From Gammaproteobacteria bacterium (GTDB taxonomy: Bacteria; Pseudomonadota; Gammaproteobacteria; Pseudomonadales; Azotimanducaceae_A), in assembly GCA_002714125.1 (NCBI GenBank), contig PAWP01000064.1, forward strand, positions 1-20,417: a stretch of 20,417 bases of DNA, written 5' to 3'. This document shows, one piece after another, positions 1-7,689 of this stretch. How positions within the stretch are numbered: position 1 is the first letter of the stretch; the number at the start of each line of letters is the position of its first letter. The position numbers were made by a program, and so were the translations under genes. The notes beneath the pieces were generated by a model. It did no database searches, was not told the origin of the DNA, and saw only the letters and a program-made list of their open reading frames with translations.

Positions 1-71
1 TATTTTAGTTTTGCGAGTTTGTAGAAAAGCTGACACGCCGCCTGCCCTATCTATGTCCATTCATCAAACGA

Positions 72-95
72 TTGATCCCTGCCACTTAGGATCAA
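72..95. repeat. Small inverted repeat, 7-bp arms
   Basis: The arms TTGATCC (72-78) and GGATCAA (89-95) are perfect reverse complements separated by 10 bases. The repeat lies in the roughly 190 bases downstream of the minus-strand SDR gene. It has no T-tract on either side, so it is not a canonical intrinsic terminator. Nothing else recognisable is present in 1-188. Confidence 0.35.
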
Positions 96-188
96 ACTCG
101 CGATTTATTAACTTTCTCCTTGTGGGAACCCCTTAAAAGACCTGTCTCCAGTCCCTTTTTTGCACACCCGAAAAGCACTTCGCGAGGG

Positions 189-992
189 TCAGATCTTAGC
201 CGCCACGCCGCCGTCAACGTTGACGATCTCACCCGAGATGAAACGACTTTCATCACAGGACAAAAACAGCACGAGATTTGCCACGTCTTCTGGCAGACCA
301 GGCCCCTGCACAATCTGGGCAAAGTCGAACATCTTCTCGAAAACATGGTGACCACCGTCCGCATCGTTACTCGTTCCTCCGGTCGCGCCCGGCGTCAGAA
401 TCTGTCCGGGCCGGACACAGTTCACACGAATGTTGCACTCTCCACCAATCCCCGCCATATAGCGCGTCAGCGCGTCGACCCCGGCTTTTGCGGCGTAATA
501 GGATGACGAGGTAGCACCAAAGGCCTCTTTCATCTTTGGGCTGAAGCCGCGCTGCGCTGCGAGTGACGACATGTTCACCACCGCGCCTCCACCAGCAGCC
601 ACTATGTGCGGCCACACGGCCTGGCTCACATAGAAAGTTCCCGTCAGGTTGGTGTGAATGACCCGCTGCCACTCATCGATGGGTTCATTCGGGAAGCTGC
701 TGCCAGCACCTCCGCCGGCGTTGTTGAAGAGCACATCGATGCGACCATGAACCTTTGCAGCCTGATCCACAGCGCTGGTCACCGAACCGTGATTGCCCAC
801 ATCGCAAGCAATGAACGTCGCCTCGCCACCCGCGGCGCTGATGGATTCTGCTACAGCTGCTCCCTCAGCTTCACGCCGCGCCATCAGAATGACCTTGGCG
901 CCTTCGCGCGCAAAGACCTGACCCGTGGTCTCCCCGATACCGCTATTGCCCCCTGTAATAATTGCCACCTTGCCGTCAAGACGTCCCACCAT
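189..992 (-). CDS. SDR family NAD(P)-dependent oxidoreductase
   Basis: This is a classical short-chain dehydrogenase/reductase of 267 residues, a normal length for the family, expected to oxidise a secondary alcohol or reduce a ketone in the cytoplasm. Visible motifs are the dinucleotide-binding TGGNSGIG (13-20), NNAG (90-93), the structural Asn of HTNLTG (115), the catalytic Ser (142/143) and the YxxxK pair Y165/K169. The C-terminal GEIVNVDGG is also typical. I start at 992 because GGTAGGGGA lies a few bases upstream of this ATG and the protein then begins with the usual GRLDGKVAIITGG. The longer in-frame extension to 1052 looks non-coding. It is transcribed away from the luciferase-like gene at 1112. 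The substrate is unknown. The Asp of CDVGN (64-65) is the usual adenine-contacting residue. Confidence 0.93.
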   Translation of the reverse strand: MVGRLDGKVAIITGGNSGIGETTGQVFAREGAKVILMARREAEGAAVAESISAAGGEATFIACDVGNHGSVTSAVDQAAKVHGRIDVLFNNAGGGAGSSFPNEPIDEWQRVIHTNLTGTFYVSQAVWPHIVAAGGGAVVNMSSLAAQRGFSPKMKEAFGATSSSYYAAKAGVDALTRYMAGIGGECNIRVNCVRPGQILTPGATGGTSNDADGGHHVFEKMFDFAQIVQGPGLPEDVANLVLFLSCDESRFISGEIVNVDGGVAAKI

Positions 993-1053
993 CTGTATTC
1001 CCCTACCTTGTGCTTTACGCGTGCATGAACTGAGAGCAGCGCATCGTATCACC

Positions 1054-1086
1054 AGCGTGTGCGTCTACTACGCTAATATCCACGCT
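1054..1086. promoter_or_regulatory. Nested inverted repeats in divergent promoter region
   Basis: The 119 bases between the divergent SDR and luciferase-like genes contain outer arms AGCGTG (1054-1059) and CACGCT (1081-1086) enclosing inner arms GCGT (1061-1064) and ACGC (1070-1073). A TAATAT element (1074-1079) that could act as a -10 box for the plus-strand gene sits inside. The placement suggests a shared operator. No regulator gene is adjacent and no good -35 is visible, so this is a weak inference. Confidence 0.35.
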
Positions 1087-1111
1087 CTCCCCAGCAGACA
1101 CGAGCATCACG

Positions 1112-2098
1112 ATGGCGACACCTCTCGGCGTGACCTTTGGCAGCCTGGGCGTTCTGGGCCCGCGGGCAATCCTTGACGTGGCCGATATTGCCGCGGAGCA
1201 CAATTACCAATCCATCTGGACCGTCGAGGCCAATGGCACCGACGCTTTCTCTCTCCTCGGCGCGGTTTCTGCGCGACACCCCACGATGGAACTCGCCACA
1301 GGCATCATCCCGATTCAACTGCGTGCACCTACGCTGACCGCGATGACGGCGTCCACTCTGCAGGCGTTGTCACCGGATGCTGATATCTGGTTGGGGCTCG
1401 GCGTATCCGCACCAGGCATTCTTCGCCAGCACGGTGCGCCCACCACCGACCGGCCTATTGCCAGAATGCGTGAGTACGTAGCCTTGCTGAGGGAACTGCT
1501 CAGCGGCGAGTCGGTAACCTTTGAGGGTGACTTCTGGCAGGTCAAGCGTTTCCGCCTCGGCATCCGGCTCGGCGAACGACGGCCGAAGGTTGTGCTGGCC
1601 GCGCTTGGGCCTCAGATGCTGAAGCTTGCAGGCGAGGTGGCGGACGGCGTGCTGCTGAACTACTTGCCGGCAAGCCACGTGGGCCCTTCGGTAGAGCGCA
1701 TTCGGGCAGGCGGCGACGCCAAGGTCTTTGCCTATGTGCACGCCAATGTCGGCGACTTCGAAGCCTCTGCCCGTTCGGCTCGTCGGGACCTTTTCAATTA
1801 CGCGATGGCCGACGGCTACGCCAACATGTTCAGAACGGCGGGTTTTGCCAGCGAGGTCGACGAGCTCCGCGAGCGACAGGCGGCAAAAGACCGAGACGGC
1901 GCGGTTGCGGCGGTGTCTGAACGGATGATCCAGGCTATCGACTTTATTGGCAGCGAGCGGGACGTAGCCGACTTCGTAACCTCTTACGTTGCCGCGGGTG
2001 TCGAATACCCTGTACTGATGCCCATGCCGTGGGGTGAAGATCGCAAGGCAGTGACAGTGGCGACGATAAGGGCAGCCGCGGCCGGCGTGACCCGTTAG
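1112..2098 (+). CDS. LLM class (luciferase-like) flavin-dependent oxidoreductase
   Basis: This 328-residue protein has the features of the bacterial luciferase-like monooxygenase superfamily, which uses FMN or F420 in a TIM barrel. It has an N-terminal strand with GVTFGSLGVLGP, then the SIWTVEANGTDAF segment, LATGIIPIQLRAPTLTAM, the glycine-rich LGLGVSAPGILRQHG, and a helix REYVALLRELLSGESVTFEGDFW that is very typical of F420-type members. PKVVLAALGPQMLKLAGEVADGVLLNY is the usual C-terminal half signature. Whether it uses FMN or F420, and its substrate, cannot be decided from sequence. The start at 1112 has only a weak ribosome-binding site. It is divergent from the SDR gene, and the two may share control. 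Confidence 0.9.
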   Translation: MATPLGVTFGSLGVLGPRAILDVADIAAEHNYQSIWTVEANGTDAFSLLGAVSARHPTMELATGIIPIQLRAPTLTAMTASTLQALSPDADIWLGLGVSAPGILRQHGAPTTDRPIARMREYVALLRELLSGESVTFEGDFWQVKRFRLGIRLGERRPKVVLAALGPQMLKLAGEVADGVLLNYLPASHVGPSVERIRAGGDAKVFAYVHANVGDFEASARSARRDLFNYAMADGYANMFRTAGFASEVDELRERQAAKDRDGAVAAVSERMIQAIDFIGSERDVADFVTSYVAAGVEYPVLMPMPWGEDRKAVTVATIRAAAAGVTR

Positions 2099-2564
2099 AC
2101 AACTTCAAGCGCGTTCTGCAGCCAACCCAAAGGCCACCTTACCCGCTGCGCGTGCCTGGGTAAGGAACGTGTACGTTGCGCCAGGGCACTGCGCCTAACG
2201 TTTCTACAAAGACTACATCCTCGGCGGCAGGCGCATTACCCAGTTCCGGCACACTATCCAAAACCACGACAAAGATCAGCGTAACCTCAGCAGTCACGCA
2301 GGCAGCACACTCCGCGTAGTCTCCTGCCAAGAGATATCTCATGCGGACCAAGGTCCCCGCAACTTCACCGTCAAGCAAAACCTTCCGAATTGTTCCGCCG
2401 GCAAGTGGACAATCACGTAGCGGAGCAGGTAGCCGGATCCAGCAGGACACATTGCACATCATCAACAGGCATTGATCTCTCTCATCAGGACTTCGCGGCT
2501 GTTGAACGTAGCACCCGAGGCATGCAACGATTCGAGTTCAGCAGCTTGTACTAAGGTAACTGCC
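2099..2564. other. Gene-poor stretch with doubtful minus-strand reading frame
   Basis: Between the luciferase-like and epoxide hydrolase genes there is no clearly supported gene. A 108-codon minus-strand frame (2465-2139) encodes a hydrophobic-patched sequence including VTAEVTLIFVVVLDSV and VRMRYLLAGDYAEC. It has no domain I recognise. It could be a genuine small protein or part of a decayed gene. I leave it as a candidate only. Confidence 0.3.
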
Positions 2565-3527
2565 ATGCTTGATGCCGCCGGACGTTCAGAGCAATACCTG
2601 GACACCAACGGAGTCACACTCAGAACGATTGTCGAGGGCGATGGCCCGCTGGTCATACTGCTGCACGGCTTTCCGCGCTGCTGGTATCTCTGGCGCCACC
2701 AAATTGACCCACTGAAAGCTGCAGGCTTCAGGGTTGCGGTGCCTGATCAGCGTGGTTACGGACCCAGCTCACGTCCCGAACGGATTGAGGATTACAACAT
2801 CCTCGAACTGGCGGCTGACGTTATAGGCCTTGCCGAAGCCCTGGGCCAAGAGAAGTTCTATCTCGTAGGGCACGACTGGGGCTGCATCGTCGCGTGGTAT
2901 ACAGCTCTTCTGTACCCACATCGGCTGCATTGCGTGATGGGGTTGTCGGTACCCAACCAACCAATCGGTCCCGCCGCGGTCAATCCGCCTGGGCTGGACG
3001 AGCTGTTCTGGTACATTCGCTATTTTCAGAACCCGGGAATCGCGGAGAAGGAGTTCGAGGCTGACATTGATCGGACCTTCCGTTCGTTCAATGGCGCGCG
3101 TGGCGAAGGAGCGCCCACCGGCCCAAAGCCACGGGAAGCGACATTCCTGGGCGATGGTCCTATAGCAAACAAGCTGCTACCTACGATCACCGAGGAGGAC
3201 CACGCCTACTACGTCGCCTCCTTCACTGAGTCCGGTTTCCGTGGGCCGATCAACTGGTATCGCAACATGGGCCGAATCCCAACCCTCACTCCGTGGCTGG
3301 AGGGCGCACAAATTCAGGTACCAGCCTATTTTCTGGCGGGCTCGGACGATCCCGTGCTGAAATTCACTGCCAACTCCTTTGACCGCCAAGACCGAAACTT
3401 CGCTGACCTTCGTGGCAAACAGCTGATTGACGGTGCGGGACACTGGGTGCAGGAAGAGAAGGCTGACGCGGTCAATGCGGCCATCACATCCTTCCTGACC
3501 TCCATGCGAGAAGAAGTGGGAGGGTGA
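2565..3527 (+). CDS. Alpha/beta hydrolase, epoxide hydrolase family
   Basis: This 320-residue protein is expected to open an epoxide to a vicinal diol through a covalent alkyl-enzyme ester. It has the oxyanion-hole HGFP (34-37), the DQRGYGPSSRP segment, the nucleophile elbow VGHDWG with Asp104, the acid in GSDDPV (Asp261/262) and the catalytic His293 in GAGHW. Two cap-domain tyrosines that activate the epoxide are at the expected contexts: RYFQNPG (Tyr153) and INWYRN (Tyr232). Having Asp rather than Ser at the elbow separates it from esterases; haloalkane dehalogenases also use Asp but lack the paired cap tyrosines. The start at 2565 is chosen because an AAGG sits just upstream and the typical N-terminus begins here. 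The in-frame extension to 2472 looks non-coding. It is translationally coupled to the next gene by a 4-base overlap. Confidence 0.93.
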   Translation: MLDAAGRSEQYLDTNGVTLRTIVEGDGPLVILLHGFPRCWYLWRHQIDPLKAAGFRVAVPDQRGYGPSSRPERIEDYNILELAADVIGLAEALGQEKFYLVGHDWGCIVAWYTALLYPHRLHCVMGLSVPNQPIGPAAVNPPGLDELFWYIRYFQNPGIAEKEFEADIDRTFRSFNGARGEGAPTGPKPREATFLGDGPIANKLLPTITEEDHAYYVASFTESGFRGPINWYRNMGRIPTLTPWLEGAQIQVPAYFLAGSDDPVLKFTANSFDRQDRNFADLRGKQLIDGAGHWVQEEKADAVNAAITSFLTSMREEVGG

Positions 3528-4282
3528 GCGCATTTGAACCCAAACCAAATCCCACAGCGGCGGTCAATCCGAGACCGGAGAGCCTGGCGGCCCTTGCAGC
3601 ACGTCCCGATGACGACGCCATCTGCATGGTCAACCTGCTGAAGTTCCGCTCACCGGATGGCGAGGCCGCTTACGGGCGTTATGGTCGGATCGCGGGTAAA
3701 GAGGTTGCGGCCCGTGGTGGCGGCATCCTCTACGCTGGCAACGCCGTTGCAGCCGGGGTTGGCGACATCGCCTGGGACCGCATTGCTCTCGTGTACTATC
3801 CGCGCCGCGCTGCGTTCCTCGACATGCAACAGAGTGCAGCTTATCAGGGCGCGATCCCGGATCGAACCAAGGGCCTTGAAGCGCGCCTACTGTTTGCGTT
3901 CAACGCGTCGGTCGGTGATGGCCTGCAGCCAACACCTGCACCCCAGGCAGACGCAGGCTCCGTTTACGTCGTGAACTTGCTGCAGTACAGGGGCGAGGTG
4001 GGGCACGAGAACTATAAAAAATACGGCGCCGTCGCAAACAATCTGATCACCGACCTGGGTGGAGAGGTCGTATTCGATCTGAGAGCGAACCAGGCCATGG
4101 TCTCTGACAATGCTTGGGAGCACTTTGTACTGGTCCGCTACCCCTCGCTGGAGGCACTGAAGAGCATGGTGAGCAGCGACCCTTGGCGGCAGGCCAACAA
4201 GGCGCACCGGGAGTCGGGACTTGAAGCGACTATTGCCTTCCCGACTAGCCGCATCTATAGCCGGCCACTGCCAACGGCCTGA
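3524..4282 (+). CDS. Tandem DUF1330 domain protein
   Basis: This 252-residue protein carries two copies of a ferredoxin-fold DUF1330-like domain. The first begins near DAICMVNLLKFR (31-42) and the second near GSVYVVNLLQYR (145-156). Each continues with a Tyr-rich helix (AAYGRYGRIAG; ENYKKYGAVAN) and the strand pair ending LVYYP or LVRYP, so the second copy restates the first. DUF1330 proteins are normally about 95 residues with one domain, so this is an internal duplication. The GTG start overlaps the epoxide hydrolase stop (GTGA), and GGGAGG lies immediately upstream inside that gene, so the two are very likely co-translated. The biochemical function of the family is not established. Some related dimeric alpha-beta barrel proteins are small isomerases or cofactor-less oxygenases. 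Confidence 0.88.
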   Translation: MSAFEPKPNPTAAVNPRPESLAALAARPDDDAICMVNLLKFRSPDGEAAYGRYGRIAGKEVAARGGGILYAGNAVAAGVGDIAWDRIALVYYPRRAAFLDMQQSAAYQGAIPDRTKGLEARLLFAFNASVGDGLQPTPAPQADAGSVYVVNLLQYRGEVGHENYKKYGAVANNLITDLGGEVVFDLRANQAMVSDNAWEHFVLVRYPSLEALKSMVSSDPWRQANKAHRESGLEATIAFPTSRIYSRPLPTA

Positions 4283-4285
4283 AGC

Positions 4286-4831
4286 TCAACCTTTGGCGCG
4301 CACCTCAAGGTAACGCCTGCCGCGCTCAATGTATGTCTCGGCGGTACCCCGAATGCGAGAGGCCTGTTCCTCGGAAACCGTGCCTCGCACCTTGCCGGGA
4401 ACGCCAACTACAAGCGAGTTAGGCGGAATCTGCGCCCCTTCGGTCACGAGCGCGCCCGCCCCGATGATGGAACCGGAGCCCACCACGGCACCGGTCAGGA
4501 CGGTTGCTCCGATCGCAACCATCACGTTGTCCTCGATAACGGCACCGTGCACGATGGCCCCATGCCCGATGGTGACGTAGTCACCAATCATGGTTGGGTT
4601 CCCAGGATCGATATGCAGAATCGAGCCATCCTGGATGTTGCTGCCCTTGCCGATGGAGATAGGTTCATCGTCAGCACGGATTACACACTGGTACCACACG
4701 CTGGCAAGGTCACCAATCGTGATGCCACCAATCAGGTCTGCGCTCTCGGCAATGAATGCACTCTCGTGAATCTGCGGGATGTCTTCGACGTAACGATTGC
4801 GCGTATAGCCGTCGGGTACGTTCCTGGCCAA
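4286..4831 (-). CDS. Gamma-carbonic-anhydrase-like hexapeptide-repeat protein
   Basis: This 181-residue protein of the YrdA/PaaY-type left-handed beta-helix family carries many hexapeptide turns, for example IGGITIGDLASV, IEDNVMVAIGATV and VGSGSIIGAGALV. Three histidines at metal-ligand positions are present: His73 (ILHID), His90 and His95 (IGHGAIVHG), as in zinc- or iron-containing gamma-carbonic anhydrases. Whether it is an active anhydrase or a thioesterase, as proposed for PaaY relatives, is open. The start is TTG at 4831, preceded at the right distance by GAGAGG. There is no ATG in frame until the middle of the protein, so a TTG start is needed. It ends 3 bases from the DUF1330 stop (convergent) and is divergent from PhyH-1. 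Confidence 0.9.
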   Translation of the reverse strand: MARNVPDGYTRNRYVEDIPQIHESAFIAESADLIGGITIGDLASVWYQCVIRADDEPISIGKGSNIQDGSILHIDPGNPTMIGDYVTIGHGAIVHGAVIEDNVMVAIGATVLTGAVVGSGSIIGAGALVTEGAQIPPNSLVVGVPGKVRGTVSEEQASRIRGTAETYIERGRRYLEVRAKG

Positions 4832-4974
4832 GAGCGCCTCTCAAAATGTGGAATGAACAAACGGGCGGCGAGTCTAAAGACGCGCGCAGACCGCTGCAAG
4901 CACGCGCGATTTGCCGCCCCGAGGGATCCTCGCTAACGTTGCCACAACCCAGAACTAAGAATCACGGGACGCAG

Positions 4975-6093
4975 ATGATCACCCAATTCGAACACAAACC
5001 CGGCCGCACGCTCAGCGCCGAGGAGAAACGAACCCTTTACCGAGACGGGTACCTCATCATCAAGAACGCTGTTTCCAATGAGTTGGTCGAGGCCGCGCTC
5101 GCCCGGATCAAGGCCGCAAAGCCGGGCGAGAACCTTGGCCCCGACCCGGCTATGACCAACCTAGTCAACGAGTCGGACGTGACGCCGGTCCTGCACGAAG
5201 CAATGGGTTACTTCGACCCTCCCGATACCTGTCAGGTGGGCGTACGCAAAGTGTCGGCGCCTGGTGATCATTTCAACCAGCTTGGCTATCACGAGAAAGA
5301 CCAACCCTACTTTGCTGCCGAACCTCATGTTGACGGCAGCATGACGATCGCAATCCCGCAGACGGTGCAGGAAGGCTCCGAACAAGAGATCTATGACCGC
5401 TACATCGCCTCAGGCCCCAAGGGTAACCTGGGCCGCAGTCCCGACGTCATGGGCCACAATATGGTGCCTATGTTCGAAGACCCGGCGATGACCCTGGGCC
5501 TGGGCAGCTTCACTGCATTCGTCTTCGTCTGTCTGAACGATCAGACCCAACCCGGCTGCGGCCAAACGACGCTGCTCAAAGGCGCACATCATTCGGTTGA
5601 ACGCTTCTTCCAGTGGCAGTATGCCCAGAACGCGCACGTGGGGGTTGAGGGTCCTGGCTGGCCACGGCTTGATCACGACGTCCCCAATCGCTGCGGGCTG
5701 ATCTACCTGCCCCAGAGCGTACAGGACGAGTTCATCGACGAGACATCCGAAACGACCCCGGACGGTCGACGCTGGCCGCGGCCAACGCAGATCTTGATGG
5801 AGCCGGGCGACGCCTGTATCACTGTCTACCAGATGCCCCATTCCGGCACGCGCAACGAGTTTGGTTCCGAGTCACGTAAGACCATCATCTTCCGCATCCG
5901 TAACAAGAAGCGGCAGCCGAACAAGAGGGTCAACGGCGTGAGCGATCACCCCGATCGAGGTCAGATGGGTGAGTGGCTTGAGTTCGAGCCTGGCAATGAC
6001 CCCTGGGAGCGTTCCAAGTACGCCATGTGCCACATGTGGGATGAATGGGAAGGGATGCACGAGACCGTCGCCGCCATGCAGGCGGAGGCCTAG
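4975..6093 (+). CDS. Phytanoyl-CoA dioxygenase family protein (PhyH-1)
   Basis: This predicted non-haem Fe(II)/2-oxoglutarate dioxygenase has 372 residues, longer than the usual 250-300. The iron ligands appear as His118-x-Asp120 (EPHVDG) and the distal His289 (MPHSGTRNE), with Arg301 or a nearby Arg for 2-oxoglutarate. The N-terminal LYRDGYLIIKNAVSNELVEAAL is the classic PhyH opening. GSFTAFVFVCLNDQT, GCGQTTLLKGAHH and GDACITV form the core strands. Roughly two thirds of residues match PhyH-2 at 18065 by eye, so they are paralogues. I start at 4975; the in-frame extension to 4756 overlaps the divergent gene and does not align to PhyH-2. The ribosome-binding site is weak (GGGAC). The true substrate is unknown: the family includes acyl-CoA 2-hydroxylases and many tailoring hydroxylases. 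Confidence 0.92.
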   Translation: MITQFEHKPGRTLSAEEKRTLYRDGYLIIKNAVSNELVEAALARIKAAKPGENLGPDPAMTNLVNESDVTPVLHEAMGYFDPPDTCQVGVRKVSAPGDHFNQLGYHEKDQPYFAAEPHVDGSMTIAIPQTVQEGSEQEIYDRYIASGPKGNLGRSPDVMGHNMVPMFEDPAMTLGLGSFTAFVFVCLNDQTQPGCGQTTLLKGAHHSVERFFQWQYAQNAHVGVEGPGWPRLDHDVPNRCGLIYLPQSVQDEFIDETSETTPDGRRWPRPTQILMEPGDACITVYQMPHSGTRNEFGSESRKTIIFRIRNKKRQPNKRVNGVSDHPDRGQMGEWLEFEPGNDPWERSKYAMCHMWDEWEGMHETVAAMQAEA

Positions 6094-6769
6094 CCACACC
6101 GTGGCGATCAAGGTTGCACCCTGCCGCTCTGGATTGGGCAATTGGGCACGCCAGCTTAGCGCGCGATCTGCAGACTTTGGCTGCCTACAGATTCATCGAC
6201 CACATTGGCTCAGCCTCGGTGCCGGCTTTGCCGAATACATCACCGCACGGACCCCTATCTCAAGTCTCGGCTGGAGCCACGTGCCCGAGTCGTCGGATGG
6301 GAGCCGGCGTTATATCCGCCGTAATCAACCCTCCCACGACTCTCTCCGCCGGCGTTGATAATCGAACTGCGCAAACCATTTTGCGCAGAACCCCCAGCTA
6401 CCGCCAGGCCAATATCCTTATCGGTCAAAGGGGACGAACGAATCCACGTCATGTCATGCGCTGCTCCACGACTGTCTTCGGACCATCGCCACGTTAGGCG
6501 CCACCTGGAAGTCTTTCAAATTTGGAACTGCGCGCCGTTTCCAGGAAGACGAAGAAATCTGCTACGAAATCTAAACACCTAAGTGGACACCGTGTAGCAG
6601 AAGCAAAGTCGTAGTCTTGAAAGACTCGACTGGCGACTCACTTGAACGCCAACGGTTGCACTCCGCACTGTCGACCGTTAGTGAGAGACAATCCTAGGTA
6701 CAGTGGCACGTTGGCGCAGGCCGGCCGAGCGCGCATACTCAGTCAACAGCAGCCAAACGGGCACTGACC
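6094..6769. other. Non-coding stretch with possible gene remnants
   Basis: These 676 bases contain no convincing gene. A minus-strand frame from 6452 (ATG) to 6255 gives 65 codons starting MTWIRSSPLTDKDIGLAVAGG, which looks protein-like at its beginning but is not a family I recognise, and may be a relic. A 13-base GC-rich hairpin (6093-6105, GCCAC/GTGGC) follows the PhyH-1 stop but has no T-tract. A short palindrome AGTCTTGAAAGACT lies at 6613-6626. A stronger palindrome is listed separately. Confidence 0.35.
6367..6388. repeat. Perfect 9-bp inverted repeat with 4-base loop
   Basis: The arms CTGCGCAAA (6367-6375) and TTTGCGCAG (6380-6388) are exact reverse complements around CCAT. The element could be an operator or an RNA hairpin. 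It lies about 275 bases after PhyH-1 and 380 bases before the next gene. No T-run follows, so an intrinsic terminator is unlikely. Confidence 0.5.
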
Positions 6770-7645
6770 ATGTGTGATGACATAACCGAGCAGGACAACG
6801 AACAATACCTCAATGCCAACCGCACGATGTCCAGACGCCAGCTGGGTAAGCTCGGGGCGGGCGCGGTCGTTACTGCAATGTTGCCGCCCGTAGCCAACGC
6901 CATGGCTGTGACGGAATCCAGCGTGACGGTGACCACGCCTGACGGCAATGCGGACTGCTACTTCGTGCATCCAGCCACAGGAAAGCACCCAGCCGTCCTT
7001 GTCTGGCCTGACATCTTCGGGCTGCGCCCAGCATTCCAGAAAATGGGCAAGCGCCTCGCCGAATCGGGCTACACCGTACTTGTGATAAACCCATACTATC
7101 GTCGTGGGGACGCCAGCATTGTCCCCGCCGGTGCGTCTTTCTCAGACCCGGACACAAGCAAGCTCCTGTTTGGACTGGCAGGGTCGCTGTCGGCCACGAC
7201 CAACACAACCGATGCCAGGGCGTTCATCGACTGGCTAGACGCCCAACAACCAGTGGACACAACGCGCAAGATTGGCACCACAGGATACTGCATGGGGGGA
7301 CCTATAGTGATGCGGACAGCGGCGGCAGTACCTGATCGCATTGGCGCGGGAGCTTCGTTCCACGGTGGCGGACTTGTAACCGATCAGCCGGACAGCCCAC
7401 ATCTGCTAGTGCCTAAGATGAAGGCACACTTCCTATTCGCCATGGCCGAAAACGACGACGAAAAGGATCCCACCGCTAAGGAGATTCTGCGCGAGGTGTA
7501 TGCCAAGGCGGGGCTACCCGCAGAAATCGAAGTCTACGAAGGCGCCATGCACGGATGGTGTCCGCCTGACTCTCGTGTATACAACGAACGGCAAGCCGAG
7601 CGCGCCTGGACGCGACTGTTGGCCCTGCTGGATGGCGCGTTATGA
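6770..7645 (+). CDS. Dienelactone hydrolase family protein with Tat signal
   Basis: This 291-residue alpha/beta hydrolase of the dienelactone hydrolase type has the Cys nucleophile in GYCMGG (Cys174), an acid in ENDDE (Asp229/230) and the catalytic His261 in GAMHGWC. The VLVWPDIFGLRP segment matches the family's EIFG motif but with Asp81 in place of Glu. The N-terminus carries a twin-arginine signal: SRRQLGK (21-27), a hydrophobic stretch GAGAVVTAMLPPVANA, and a likely cleavage after Ala44. The enzyme therefore probably acts in the periplasm on a lactone or ester. The ribosome-binding site at 6770 is weak; the ATG at 6827, just before the twin arginines, is an alternative start. It is followed 44 bases later by a CoA-transferase on the same strand. 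Confidence 0.9.
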   Translation: MCDDITEQDNEQYLNANRTMSRRQLGKLGAGAVVTAMLPPVANAMAVTESSVTVTTPDGNADCYFVHPATGKHPAVLVWPDIFGLRPAFQKMGKRLAESGYTVLVINPYYRRGDASIVPAGASFSDPDTSKLLFGLAGSLSATTNTTDARAFIDWLDAQQPVDTTRKIGTTGYCMGGPIVMRTAAAVPDRIGAGASFHGGGLVTDQPDSPHLLVPKMKAHFLFAMAENDDEKDPTAKEILREVYAKAGLPAEIEVYEGAMHGWCPPDSRVYNERQAERAWTRLLALLDGAL

Positions 7646-7689
7646 ACCGGCTGCAGCGACACCAGAAGCCACAGTCTCGGATCTGACAC

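Noticed and set aside
4756..4974. 73-residue N-terminal extension of PhyH-1
   Set aside because: It overlaps the divergent hexapeptide protein, is absent from the paralogue PhyH-2 and looks unlike coding sequence.
6093..6105. GCCAC/GTGGC hairpin as PhyH-1 terminator
   Set aside because: Only a 5-bp stem and no T-tract follow.
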